Source of the DNA: Eubacterium sp.
GTDB taxonomy: Bacteria > Bacillota > Clostridia > Oscillospirales > Acutalibacteraceae
NCBI GenBank assembly: GCA_029258375.1
Contig: JARHZA010000002.1
Coordinates: forward strand, 191,001 to 255,000
Reading direction: 5' to 3'
DNA length: 64,000 bases
How positions within the stretch are numbered: position 1 is the first letter of the stretch; each line of letters opens with the position of its first letter. The notes below the pieces were generated by a model. The model was given only the letters and a program-made list of their open reading frames with translations, was not told the DNA's origin and searched no databases. The translations under genes were made by a program, and so were the position numbers. Shown here piece by piece: positions 1 to 9,036 of this stretch.

Positions 1-2
1 AT

Positions 3-1013
3 TTTATATATCTTTTATCATGCCATTTGAATGGTTTAACTCCTAAAGGCGAAAAAAATATAAATTGGAACTTGATTTATGAATTGGCAAAAAAGCATAG
101 TGTTGTATCTATGATTGCACACGTAATAAAAGATTTGCCAAGGCATTTTTGGCCAGAAGATAAAATTCTTTCTAAATTTAATAAAGAATTAGAATCAACT
201 GTGCAAAAATATGAGTTCAAAATGAAAACACTTTTTACTTTTATTACTGCCCTTAGTAATGCAAAAATATCACATCTTTTACTAAAAGGTGCTATTTTAA
301 GAAATCTTTATCCTTCTCCTGAACTTCGTATTAGCAGTGATACTGATGTAATCGTTAAGCCTTCTGAGTTTTTTGAAGCTTTAGATTCATTAAAAGATAA
401 AGGTTTTAGTGTTGATTTGGTTGAAAATAATGTGGCAACAATTAAGTGTGGCACAGAAACATTTGAACTTAACACAGAACTGGAAAATATAAATATTCAA
501 AGCAAGATTTATTTTTCTACACCTTTTGATGATATAAGTGAAAAAAGTGGTTATACATATAAATTAAAACCAATTTATCATTTGCTTTATGTTATTACAC
601 ATATTGCACATCACCTTGCAATTGGTGGCGTAGGAGTTAAAATGATTATGGATATTGATGCAATTATTCGTAATTATCCAGAAATAAATATAGATCATTT
701 TCTTGAACTTTGTGATAATATTAAAATAAGAAAAACGGCTTCTGCACTTATTGCACTTTCAAAAAAATGGTTTAAAACACCTATTGCAATTGATTTTACT
801 TTTGAAGATAAAGAAAATGAAATGTTTTTTGAAAACTTTTCAAATATTGTAATTTTAAGAAAATCTGCTAAAGATTATTTTGATGAGAAAGCTCAAAATG
901 ATAAAAAAGCAAATAAATTAAAAATGTTTTTCAAAGGTTTTAAAAATAATTCTGAAAGTGATAATATACCTCAAATAAGATTAGATGTTTTAGAAGAACT
1001 TGAAATGAAATAA
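3..1013 (+). CDS. Nucleotidyltransferase-fold protein (NTP_transf_5-like), 5' end cut off
   Basis: The frame is open from the first bases of the window, so the start codon lies upstream; a TTG at 27 is the first possible internal start but the residues before it (ILYLLSCHLNGL) fit the family N-terminus. The segment LLLKGAILRNLYP followed by RISSDTDVIV resembles the nucleotidyl-transfer core of the uncharacterised NTP_transf_5 family, in which a Gly/Ser pair and a D-x-D motif bind metal and nucleotide; here the D-x-D is DTD. A His-rich stretch (ITHIAHHLAIGG) and a helical C-terminus follow, also usual for the family. No signal peptide or membrane segment is seen. Function and substrate are unknown. 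A terminator follows 20 nt after the stop. Confidence 0.6.
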   Translation, partial: FIYLLSCHLNGLTPKGEKNINWNLIYELAKKHSVVSMIAHVIKDLPRHFWPEDKILSKFNKELESTVQKYEFKMKTLFTFITALSNAKISHLLLKGAILRNLYPSPELRISSDTDVIVKPSEFFEALDSLKDKGFSVDLVENNVATIKCGTETFELNTELENINIQSKIYFSTPFDDISEKSGYTYKLKPIYHLLYVITHIAHHLAIGGVGVKMIMDIDAIIRNYPEINIDHFLELCDNIKIRKTASALIALSKKWFKTPIAIDFTFEDKENEMFFENFSNIVILRKSAKDYFDEKAQNDKKANKLKMFFKGFKNNSESDNIPQIRLDVLEELEMK

Positions 1014-1033
1014 AGTTAATAACAAAAATATAA

Positions 1034-1065
1034 AGTCATCAACATATTGTTGGTGACTTTTTTTA
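1034..1065 (+). terminator. Intrinsic terminator after the NTP_transf_5-like gene
   Basis: An 11-bp stem (1034-1044 with 1048-1058, one G-U pair), loop TAT, followed by a run of T. Confidence 0.85.
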
Positions 1066-1203
1066 TTGTTTTTAGTTAAATATATTTAATGAATATTGAG
1101 TTTGTTTTGCGATTAAATTTATATTAAATAGAAATCTTCATAAAAGTATTTAGCAAAATGACTAAAACATAAATAATAAATGTTAAAAATATATTTAAAA
1201 TGC

Positions 1204-1232
1204 TTGAAGTTATCTTTTTTATAAAGTAGAAT
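1204..1232 (+). promoter_or_regulatory. Probable sigma-A promoter of the alpha-mannosidase gene
   Basis: TTGAAG (1204-1209), 17-nt spacer, TAGAAT (1227-1232), 39 nt before the start codon. Upstream DNA (1066-1203) is very AT-rich with no ORF. Confidence 0.5.
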
Positions 1233-1270
1233 GAAAAAAAGTAAGTGTTTTAATTTAAGGAGGCATTTTT

Positions 1271-4200
1271 ATGGAAAAACGTATTTATTCTTGTGCCACT
1301 GCTCATCTTGATACTATTTGGAATTGGGATTTTGAGCACACTGTTTCAACTTGTCTTTACAATACACTTTATAAAAATTTTAAACTATTTAAAAAGTACC
1401 CTGATTATAAATTTAATTTTGAGGGTTCTTATCGTTATGAATTATTTGAAGAATATTATCCAGAAGCATTTGAAATTTTAAAAAAGTATATTGAAGAGGG
1501 CAGGTGGAATGTTACCGGCAGCGCTTATGAAAATGGCGATGTTAACGTTCCATCTCCAGAAGCATTATTTAGAAATATACTTTATGGAAATAGCTATTTT
1601 TATAAAAAATTCGGTAAACGTAGCAAAGAAATCTATCTTCCAGACTGTTTTGGCTTTGGCTATGCTCTGCCATCTATAATTAATCATAGCAATCTTCTTG
1701 GATTTACAACACAAAAGTTAACTTGGGGTTCTGCTTATGGTACTCCGTTTGATATAGGTTATTGGCAGGGCGTAAATGGAAAATCGTGTTTTGCTTGCCT
1801 TAATCCAGATTCATATTCACTTTCATATAGAAATGTTCGAAATAAAAAAGATAATGTAAAAAAATTAAAAGAAAACGAAGAAAAATATAATTTGCCTTGG
1901 ACTTTTTCATTTCACGGCACTGGTGATCAAGGAGGTTCACCAAAAGAGTGTTCAGTAAAAGTGTTACAAAAAGAAATAAACGAAAATTATAAAAATGATG
2001 TAAAAGTGTTGAGTGTTAAAAGTGACCAAATATATGATGATTTGAATAATTTAACATTTGAACAAAAAAAGAAATTACCGATTTGGAATAATGAACTTGT
2101 AATGCGAGATCACGGTGCAGGTGGCTACACTTCACGTGCAATAGGTAAACGATGGAACAGGCGTGCCGAGGAGTTGTGCGATATGACTGAACGTTCAGCA
2201 ACATTCGGCTCAATACTCGGTGGAATGGAGTATCCACAATCTCAACTTGAAAAAGCGTGGAAAAGAATTATTGCACATCAGTTTCACGATGATTTACCGG
2301 GTACTTCTGTTGCAAGAGGTTATCAACGTTCATGGAACGATTATGTTCTTTCTTTAAATCAACTTGAAAAAGAATATACCCATAGTGTTGGTGTTGTTGC
2401 AGAAGCAATGGATACTTCTTGGGTAAAAGGTGCACCTATTGTTGTTAATAATTCTGCTGAATTTGATAGAACAGATATTGTTAAATTCCATTTTTCTCTG
2501 TCTAAAGATGATAAATTGATTGCTAAAGATAAGAATGGAAAAGTTTATCCAGTTCAAATTTTAAAACATAATGGCGAAAATTCTGTTGCTTGTTTCGTTT
2601 GTACTGTTCCTTCGCTTGGATATAAAGTTTTTGATTTAGAAGTTTGTAATAATACTCCAAAAATCAAATCATCACTTAAGGCATCAACTAAGTATCTTGA
2701 AAATGAAAACTTAATTGTGAATTTTAATGATAATGGCGAGATTTCGCAAATTTATGATAAAAACTTAAAAAAAGAACTACTTAAAGAACCTATTCGTCAT
2801 CAACTTATTGATTATGATGGCAGTGTTATGTGGCCTGCATGGGAACTTACATATAAAAGTATTTGTTCTAATAAAATCAAATTTCCTAAATTAAGAAGTA
2901 TAAGAGTTATTCAAAATGGCACAGTTACAGTTGCACTTGGAATAATTCAAATATATGGTAAATCTGTATTTAGAACAGTTGTTTCTCTTGATAGTTGCAG
3001 TAGTACAGTTAAAGTTCAAAATGAAATAGAGTGGTGGGAACAAAAAACACTTTTAAAAGATGTTTTTTCTCTTTCCGTGTCAAATAATAAGGCAACGTAT
3101 GACTTAGGGCTTGGTGCTATTGAACGTAGCAGTAACAGTGAAAAACTTTTTGAAGTTCCAGCACAAAAGTGGGCAAATATCTCAAATGATAATTTTGGCG
3201 TGTCTATTATTAGCGACAGTAAATATGGTTGGGATAAACCAAATGACAATACTTTGCGAATGACTGTTTTGCATACACCAAAAAGAAATTTTCAAAAAGA
3301 CAGCATGCAAAGTTTAATGGAAGTTGGTTTGAACCGTTATGGTTATGCAATTTGTGCTCATAATAATGATTTGAATGTAGCACAACAAAATTCTAAATCA
3401 TTTAATCAACCTTTTAATGCAGTTGAAACAAGTTGCCATAATGGTGTTTTAAGTGATGAATACTCATTTGCAAAACTTTCAAAAAACAATATTATTTTGC
3501 GTGCACTAAAAAAAGCAGAAAATAGTGATGAAATCATTGTTCGCTTTAATGAAGGTGCAAATAAAAGCACAAAAAACATTCATTTTTCAATTGCTAATGG
3601 CATAGAATCTGCAAAAGAAATTTATGCAAGTGAAGAGGAAATAGGTGAAGCAAAAGTTATAAATGGAGAACTTGTTTTTGATTTAGATGCTTATGATATT
3701 AAATCATTTTCATTAAAGTTAAAACATTTTGATAAAAATATAGAAAAACCAAACGAAACACAACTTGCCCTTCAATTTAATAAAATAATTTTCACAAATA
3801 ATAAAATTGACGCAAAACCAGTTGTAAAAAAATATAAAAAGTTATCTATTCCAAAAGAATTAAACCCTAAAACTATTGTTCACAATGGAATTAAGTTTAA
3901 ACTCGATGACGAAAAAGCAGTTTCGTGTGAAGGTCAAGCAATTGAACTAAATAAAAAATATAGCACACTATCAATTCTTGCTTTTTCAACAAATGGGGAT
4001 AGATTTGTTTCATTTTTTAAAGATAAAAAAATTATAAATGAAACGATTCATAGTGCTTATGAACGAATAGGTGTTTGGGATCTATTTAGTGAAAAAGATG
4101 TTGCTAATATAAAAGAATGTGATTTGGCATACGAATTTACTCACGCACATAATGAAAATGGCGAAGATGTTGTTGCAAAGCAAACATTAGTATTTTGTTA

Positions 4201-4456
4201 TACATTTGATGTTAATGGAGTTGATAAATTTGAATTACCTAATGACAGAAATATAATAGTGCTTTCTGCAACTGCCAATGAAAACAACAACATTTCTAAA
4301 CTTATGTACCCTATGTATGACAGAGTTTCAAACAGAAAATTCCAAAATAATTTTAGTCTGAAAAATCGTTTAGTTTCAGCAGTGGGCAAATTGCCAAACA
4401 ATGCAATGCCTGTACGTCACCACGTTCATAGAGTTGACGGATACAAAGTTAAATAA
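1271..4456 (+). CDS. Alpha-mannosidase, glycoside hydrolase family 38
   Basis: Predicted retaining, zinc-dependent alpha-mannosidase of 1061 aa, within the usual size range for bacterial GH38. The N-terminal catalytic domain (about 1-300) shows AHLDTIW, whose His12 and Asp14 match zinc ligands, and LPDCFGFGYALP, whose Asp125 is the family nucleophile and third ligand; the fourth is His339 in QFHDDLPG. The three-helix and beta-sandwich domains follow to the C-terminus. There is no signal peptide, so the enzyme should act on imported mannosides in the cytoplasm. The ATG has a strong AAGGAGG at 1258-1264. It is transcribed alone from the promoter at 1204 and ends at a terminator shared with the convergent phosphoesterase gene. 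Linkage specificity cannot be read from sequence. Confidence 0.92.
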   Translation: MEKRIYSCATAHLDTIWNWDFEHTVSTCLYNTLYKNFKLFKKYPDYKFNFEGSYRYELFEEYYPEAFEILKKYIEEGRWNVTGSAYENGDVNVPSPEALFRNILYGNSYFYKKFGKRSKEIYLPDCFGFGYALPSIINHSNLLGFTTQKLTWGSAYGTPFDIGYWQGVNGKSCFACLNPDSYSLSYRNVRNKKDNVKKLKENEEKYNLPWTFSFHGTGDQGGSPKECSVKVLQKEINENYKNDVKVLSVKSDQIYDDLNNLTFEQKKKLPIWNNELVMRDHGAGGYTSRAIGKRWNRRAEELCDMTERSATFGSILGGMEYPQSQLEKAWKRIIAHQFHDDLPGTSVARGYQRSWNDYVLSLNQLEKEYTHSVGVVAEAMDTSWVKGAPIVVNNSAEFDRTDIVKFHFSLSKDDKLIAKDKNGKVYPVQILKHNGENSVACFVCTVPSLGYKVFDLEVCNNTPKIKSSLKASTKYLENENLIVNFNDNGEISQIYDKNLKKELLKEPIRHQLIDYDGSVMWPAWELTYKSICSNKIKFPKLRSIRVIQNGTVTVALGIIQIYGKSVFRTVVSLDSCSSTVKVQNEIEWWEQKTLLKDVFSLSVSNNKATYDLGLGAIERSSNSEKLFEVPAQKWANISNDNFGVSIISDSKYGWDKPNDNTLRMTVLHTPKRNFQKDSMQSLMEVGLNRYGYAICAHNNDLNVAQQNSKSFNQPFNAVETSCHNGVLSDEYSFAKLSKNNIILRALKKAENSDEIIVRFNEGANKSTKNIHFSIANGIESAKEIYASEEEIGEAKVINGELVFDLDAYDIKSFSLKLKHFDKNIEKPNETQLALQFNKIIFTNNKIDAKPVVKKYKKLSIPKELNPKTIVHNGIKFKLDDEKAVSCEGQAIELNKKYSTLSILAFSTNGDRFVSFFKDKKIINETIHSAYERIGVWDLFSEKDVANIKECDLAYEFTHAHNENGEDVVAKQTLVFCYTFDVNGVDKFELPNDRNIIVLSATANENNNISKLMYPMYDRVSNRKFQNNFSLKNRLVSAVGKLPNNAMPVRHHVHRVDGYKVK

Positions 4457-4487
4457 AAAAAGCCTCTATCAATGATAGAGGCTTTTT
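4457..4487. terminator. Bidirectional terminator between convergent genes
   Basis: A perfect 14-bp inverted repeat (4457-4470 with 4474-4487, loop AAT), with A-run on the left and T-run on the right, serves both the mannosidase gene and the minus-strand phosphoesterase gene. Confidence 0.9.
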
Positions 4488-4494
4488 AGTTTTA

Positions 4495-6549
4495 TTATTT
4501 TTGATTGCGTTGTTTTGTTTTCTTTTTATGAACTATAACAATTGTTGTAATTACAACAACAAAAATAGCCAATACCAAAACACTAATTATAATAATTATT
4601 TTTTTACTATTATTTTCACTTGTTGAAACGGCGTGTGCATCTTTATCGCCAATTTCTTTTGCATTGTCAAAAAGGCTTATTTTTATGTTTGTTTCATTAT
4701 TTTTTGCATCGTTTAAAATTTGTGTGTATTCTTCTTTATTTGATGATGATTCATAGCCTTTAAAACGATTTTCAAAATCTAAATCTAAAATAGTGTAGTT
4801 GCCTGCACCAGTCATATAATTAACATCAAAAAATGTTCTGTTGCTATCACTAAGTGTTGCAGCATAAGGTGAAAAAGTTGAAAGCCTTATTTTGTTGTGT
4901 GCTTCATCAAATTCTGCAAATTTAAAAAATGCGTTACCACCGTTGTATGAGAATTGGTAATCTGCAAGCACACTGTAAACACTGTTTCCAAAATCGTTTT
5001 TTAGAACTTCTTCGCCAGCACCGTGATGATGACCAGAAATCATTAAAAATACTTGATTGTGCTTTTTTACAATATCCCAAACACTTTTACCTAAATCACT
5101 TAAAACAACTGCGTCTGGCTTTGCAGCATCACAATTTTGAAAACTGTGGCTTGTTATAATAGTTGGGTAATTTTCGTGTTCAAAAAGTGATTTTTCTAAC
5201 CACTCTCGTTCGTCTTTATCGTCAATATGATACATAGATATGTTGATTACAAAATATTTGTAACTACCACCGTCAAATAACAAATACGAAGAATAACCGC
5301 TTGGCGAAAATGTTACTCCACGTTCGGTTTGACGTTTACCAAAATCTGAATTTGGACCAAACGAATCTAAATAAAAAGTGTCGCCATAATCGTGGTTACC
5401 TGGTTGTTGTAAAATAGGGTAATTACCTTCTTCTAAAATAGAATAAAATTGTCGTGCATTGTCCCACTGTTTTGTATCAGAATATGTATTTACAATATCG
5501 CCAAGGCTAACTAATGCAGCAGGCTTAACTATATTTTTGTTTTCATTAAGCCATTTTCCAGCAGTATAAAGAACTTCAGGTCTAAATTCTGTTGCATTTT
5601 GAATATCTGGTAAAAATACTACATTATAACTACTGTTGGATAAATTAGTAAATGGTAAGTTTTCACCATATTTATCTATATAGGATTCTGGGTTTGGAAT
5701 TAACCAATCTGTTTTATCAAGTGCTTTTTCTGCAATTCTAACTTGTTGAAGTGAACCACGAAGATAATGGTTAAAAATTCCGTTGTTATATCCACCTACA
5801 ACAAAACGGCCGTCTTTTTCATCTGCAAACATACCAACCATTTCATCACTTTGGTAATCACGAAAAGCCTCGCAACCATTAATAAAAGTGGATATAGTGT
5901 GACCATTTGAAACAATAGCAATATGATACCACACACCACCTTTGTCCATAGAAACAGACCATGCAGAATCCATTTTGTGACTGTCGTTTTCATTTGCAGT
6001 TAAAAATTGCAATTCTTTGCAATTAGAGATTGCAACACTCATAGAGCATTTTTTTGTTTCAGTCATAGTTTTATCTTTGCCTTTTCTTGCAATCATACCC
6101 ATCCAAGCATCTTCTGTTGCAAAATCATTAGGCAATTTATAAATAAGTTCAATAGTGTATCCTTTTGAAAATTTACTTTTGTTAATTGGTGCATCTTTTT
6201 CTGTTATAAATTCAACACCTTTTCCAAGTATGCTTTTTTTCTCATTATTAAAAACAAGACTTCCATCTGTGCCGCTATACATTTTATCTTCAGAAAAAGA
6301 AATGTATTTTGAAGCGTTTTTGCCGTTCAAAACTAAAATGTTTTCATTACCACTGTAATCTTTAAAACATAAATTATCTTCACTTATTGAACCGTCTAAA
6401 ATTCCATTTTCATCAAATCGCCAGTCTGCTGTTATGAAATTGTTTAATTCTTTACCATTTGCAAAAGTATACAAAGGAATTGAAGTTGAAATAATCATAC
6501 AGCACAAAATAGATATAAATACTAATAAAGATTTTTTTGCAAAACGCAT
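4495..6549 (-). CDS. Membrane-anchored LamG-like / calcineurin-type metallophosphoesterase
   Basis: A 684-aa secreted protein. Residues 1-30 form a signal peptide. Residues about 40-285 look like a concanavalin/LamG beta-sandwich (GGVWYHIAIV and FVVGGYNN are typical strands), possibly a carbohydrate-binding part. Residues 308-600 carry the metallophosphoesterase motifs: LPDIQN (D315), GDIVN (350-354), GNHD (384-387), SHS (467-469) and GHHHGAG (506-512). The first motif is D-x-Q rather than the commoner D-x-H. A C-terminal hydrophobic helix followed by a Lys/Arg-rich tail anchors it in the membrane with the catalytic part outside. It probably removes phosphate groups from external glycans, nucleotides or lipids; the substrate is unknown. 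It is convergent with the mannosidase gene and divergent from the PI-PLC operon. Confidence 0.85.
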   Translation of the reverse strand: MRFAKKSLLVFISILCCMIISTSIPLYTFANGKELNNFITADWRFDENGILDGSISEDNLCFKDYSGNENILVLNGKNASKYISFSEDKMYSGTDGSLVFNNEKKSILGKGVEFITEKDAPINKSKFSKGYTIELIYKLPNDFATEDAWMGMIARKGKDKTMTETKKCSMSVAISNCKELQFLTANENDSHKMDSAWSVSMDKGGVWYHIAIVSNGHTISTFINGCEAFRDYQSDEMVGMFADEKDGRFVVGGYNNGIFNHYLRGSLQQVRIAEKALDKTDWLIPNPESYIDKYGENLPFTNLSNSSYNVVFLPDIQNATEFRPEVLYTAGKWLNENKNIVKPAALVSLGDIVNTYSDTKQWDNARQFYSILEEGNYPILQQPGNHDYGDTFYLDSFGPNSDFGKRQTERGVTFSPSGYSSYLLFDGGSYKYFVINISMYHIDDKDEREWLEKSLFEHENYPTIITSHSFQNCDAAKPDAVVLSDLGKSVWDIVKKHNQVFLMISGHHHGAGEEVLKNDFGNSVYSVLADYQFSYNGGNAFFKFAEFDEAHNKIRLSTFSPYAATLSDSNRTFFDVNYMTGAGNYTILDLDFENRFKGYESSSNKEEYTQILNDAKNNETNIKISLFDNAKEIGDKDAHAVSTSENNSKKIIIIISVLVLAIFVVVITTIVIVHKKKTKQRNQK

Positions 6550-6582
6550 ATAAATAACACCCTTTCTTTTATCGTTTATTCA

Positions 6583-6612
6583 ATTATATCAAATAATATT
6601 ATGCAAAATCAA
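6583..6612 (-). promoter_or_regulatory. Probable promoter of the LamG-phosphoesterase gene
   Basis: On the minus strand TTGATT (6612-6607), 18-nt spacer, TATAAT (6588-6583), about 34 nt before the start codon. Confidence 0.6.
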
Positions 6613-6650
6613 TAAAATTATATATGCAGTGTTAAAAATAATTATTGATA

Positions 6651-6679
6651 TTGCTTTTAAATAATGCTTGATGTATAAT
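6651..6679 (+). promoter_or_regulatory. Probable promoter of the PI-PLC/GH4/GPH operon
   Basis: TTGCTT (6651-6656), 17-nt spacer, TATAAT (6674-6679) preceded by TG (extended -10). The 5' leader would be only about 15 nt and begin at the ribosome-binding site. Confidence 0.6.
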
Positions 6680-6700
6680 GCAGAAAAAGGGGTTGCTATT

Positions 6701-7594
6701 ATGAACGGCAATTGTTATTTGTCTAATTTTTCAAATGATTTATATATTTCAAATATAAATTTGGCAGGTAGTCATGATAGTGCAACTGCATTTGTAGATT
6801 TTAAATCTTTAGCAAAATGCCAAAATTTAACAATAAAAGAGCAACTTGATATTGGAATACGACTCTTAGATGTAAGACTTTGTTTCGAAAAAGGCAAATT
6901 TCCTTTAATTCATAGTGTTGCAAATTGCTATATTGATTGTAATAATAAAAATAGACTTTATTTTGAAGATGTATTTAACGATTGCCTAAGATTTTTAAAA
7001 TTAAATCCATTTGAAACTATTGTTATGAGCGTAAAAATGGATAGGGGATTTAGAAAAAGTCACTTTGCAAATATGTTTTATGATGCTTTTATTAAAGGTA
7101 AAGAACGTTTTTGGTATCTTGATGATAAAATACCTACTCTTAAAGAAGTTCGTGGCAAGGTGATTTTAATGCGACGTTTTGAAAAACCTTATGATATAAA
7201 AAATAAAAAATATGTGGATAGGTGTGGGCTCGATTTTTCTGTTTGGGAAAACCAAAAAACAAAAAAGGCTGTTCCACCATTTAAAACACTTATAGGAAAA
7301 GGTTGTTTTGCAACTGTTCAAGATTGCTACAATTTAACTGATAAATTAAAGTGGAATAATGCAATAAAACCTTTTTTAGATAAATGTAAAACAACTAATA
7401 ACGGTATATGTTTTCATTGTTTAAATACAAGTGGTGGCAGTGGAGTTCCAGTAAAAAACGCAAAATATATAAACGAAAAGTTTTTAAAATATAAATTAAA
7501 TGATAAATATACACAAGGCTGGTTTTTGATTGATTTCTCAACAGAAACACTTGTTGATAAAATCATTGAATCAAACAATTTAATATTAAAGTAA
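6701..7594 (+). CDS. Phosphatidylinositol-specific phospholipase C-like protein (PI-PLC X domain)
   Basis: Bacterial-type PI-PLC X domain, 297 aa from this start. AGSHDSAT supplies the first catalytic His (His25) with Asp26, RLLDVR supplies Asp57 and Arg59, and FPLIHSV the second His (His71), matching the His-His-Arg-Asp arrangement of Bacillus and Listeria PI-PLC. The family cleaves phosphatidylinositol or glycosyl-phosphatidylinositol to diacylglycerol and a cyclic inositol phosphate. Unlike the secreted enzymes it has no signal peptide, so it may act on an imported or cell-own substrate. The ATG at 6701 is preferred over ATG 6671 and TTG 6668 because AAAGGGG at 6686-6692 is well spaced for it. 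It is the first gene of a same-strand series running to 13934 with no terminator in between. Confidence 0.85.
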   Translation: MNGNCYLSNFSNDLYISNINLAGSHDSATAFVDFKSLAKCQNLTIKEQLDIGIRLLDVRLCFEKGKFPLIHSVANCYIDCNNKNRLYFEDVFNDCLRFLKLNPFETIVMSVKMDRGFRKSHFANMFYDAFIKGKERFWYLDDKIPTLKEVRGKVILMRRFEKPYDIKNKKYVDRCGLDFSVWENQKTKKAVPPFKTLIGKGCFATVQDCYNLTDKLKWNNAIKPFLDKCKTTNNGICFHCLNTSGGSGVPVKNAKYINEKFLKYKLNDKYTQGWFLIDFSTETLVDKIIESNNLILK

Positions 7595-7659
7595 AACTAA
7601 AAATCAAACGTTAATTTAAAACTTTTATTGATGAAAGCCTTAAAAGGAGTGCATTTAAG

Positions 7660-9036
7660 TTGAAATTAGTTGTTCTTGGTGGTGGGGGAGTTCGTTCTCC
7701 ATTTTTAGCAAAGTCACTTGCTCTTGCAGCAAAAGAAATAAATCTAACAGAAGTAGTTTTTATGGATATAGATGAAGAAAAACTGTTCATTTATGGAAAA
7801 ATTGCTAAAGAAATTGCGAGAAGGATTGAACCTGAACTTAAATTTTCTTTAACTATTGATGCAAAAACCGCTTTAAAAGATGCGGATTACATAATTACAA
7901 CTATTCGTGCAGAGGGCGATAGTGGCAGGGTTATTGATGAAAAAACTGCACTCCAACTTGGTGTTTTAGGTCAAGAAACAACAGGTGCAGGTGGTTTTGC
8001 AATGGCGCTTAGAAGTATTCCTGTTTTAAAGGAATATTGCGAAATTATAAAAGAGGTGTCAAAGCCAGATTCAGTTGTGTTCAATTTTACTAATCCAAGT
8101 GGTTTAGTTACTCAGGCTCTTCACACAATGGGTTTTAAAAATGTTTATGGAGTTTGTGACGCACCGTCAAACTTTTTTCGCCAACTTTCACAATTGATTG
8201 GCGCAAATGATTTTAATGCAGAGTGTTTTGGTTTAAATCATCTTTCGTGGTTTTATAATTTTAAATCAAACGGCAAAGATGTTACGAAAGAGATACTATT
8301 GAACCAAAATTTATATAAAGATACGGAAATGCGTTTGTTTAATAAAGAGTTAATATCAATTTGCGATTGTTATTTGCCAAACGAATACTTGTATTTTTAC
8401 TTTTATCGTGACAAAGCAGTTGAATCTGTGCTAAGTAGCGGAAAAACTCGTGGTGAAACTATTTTAGAAATTAACGAAGATATGATGAACAAACTTCGTG
8501 AAATTGATATAGATAATGATTTCGAAAAAGCATTTCATTGTTTTATGGAACATTATGCAATGAGGGAAAATAGTTATTTTTCTATTGAAAGTGGTCAATT
8601 TAGAACGGATAAATTTAACGTGCCATCTGTAGAAGAATATTTAGCACAACCAGAGAACGGCAGTTACGCTGCCGTTGCAATTGATTTTATCAGAGCAAAA
8701 CAAGGTTCAAAAAAAGTAAATATGGTTTTATCTGTTGAGAATAATGGATCACTTGATTTTTTAAGAGATGAAGATGTTTGCGAGCTTTCTTGCACAGTAG
8801 ATAAAGACGGAGTTTATCCACACAAAGCAAGCAATGTGCCTTTGATGCATAAAAATTTAATAAGAATTGTAAAGCAATATGAAAACTTAACGGTTCAAGC
8901 GATTATTGAAAAGGATAGGCAAAAAGCAATTAAGGCATTAACAATTCATCCTTTGATTTGTTCTTATCCTCTTGCAGAAAAACTTGTTGATTCATATTGC
9001 AGTGCTTATAAATCATATATTGGAGAGTGGAAATGA
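7660..9036 (+). CDS. Glycoside hydrolase family 4 (6-phospho-beta-glucosidase-like)
   Basis: GH4 enzymes use NAD and a divalent metal to open glycosidic bonds by oxidation-elimination. The N-terminal Rossmann motif is VVLGGGGVRSP with the acidic strand end FMDIDEEKL; NFTNPSGLVTQA is the family substrate loop; Cys166 in GVCDAP and His194 in GLNHLSW are the expected metal ligands, and Tyr in PNEYLYFY is the likely base. At 458 aa it is of normal length. It begins with TTG behind AAGGAG (7643-7648). Classical relatives cleave 6-phospho-beta-glucosides delivered by a PTS, but no PTS gene is here; a sugar kinase and a GPH symporter are, so the substrate may be phosphorylated inside the cell. The exact sugar is not known. 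Confidence 0.88.
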   Translation: MKLVVLGGGGVRSPFLAKSLALAAKEINLTEVVFMDIDEEKLFIYGKIAKEIARRIEPELKFSLTIDAKTALKDADYIITTIRAEGDSGRVIDEKTALQLGVLGQETTGAGGFAMALRSIPVLKEYCEIIKEVSKPDSVVFNFTNPSGLVTQALHTMGFKNVYGVCDAPSNFFRQLSQLIGANDFNAECFGLNHLSWFYNFKSNGKDVTKEILLNQNLYKDTEMRLFNKELISICDCYLPNEYLYFYFYRDKAVESVLSSGKTRGETILEINEDMMNKLREIDIDNDFEKAFHCFMEHYAMRENSYFSIESGQFRTDKFNVPSVEEYLAQPENGSYAAVAIDFIRAKQGSKKVNMVLSVENNGSLDFLRDEDVCELSCTVDKDGVYPHKASNVPLMHKNLIRIVKQYENLTVQAIIEKDRQKAIKALTIHPLICSYPLAEKLVDSYCSAYKSYIGEWK

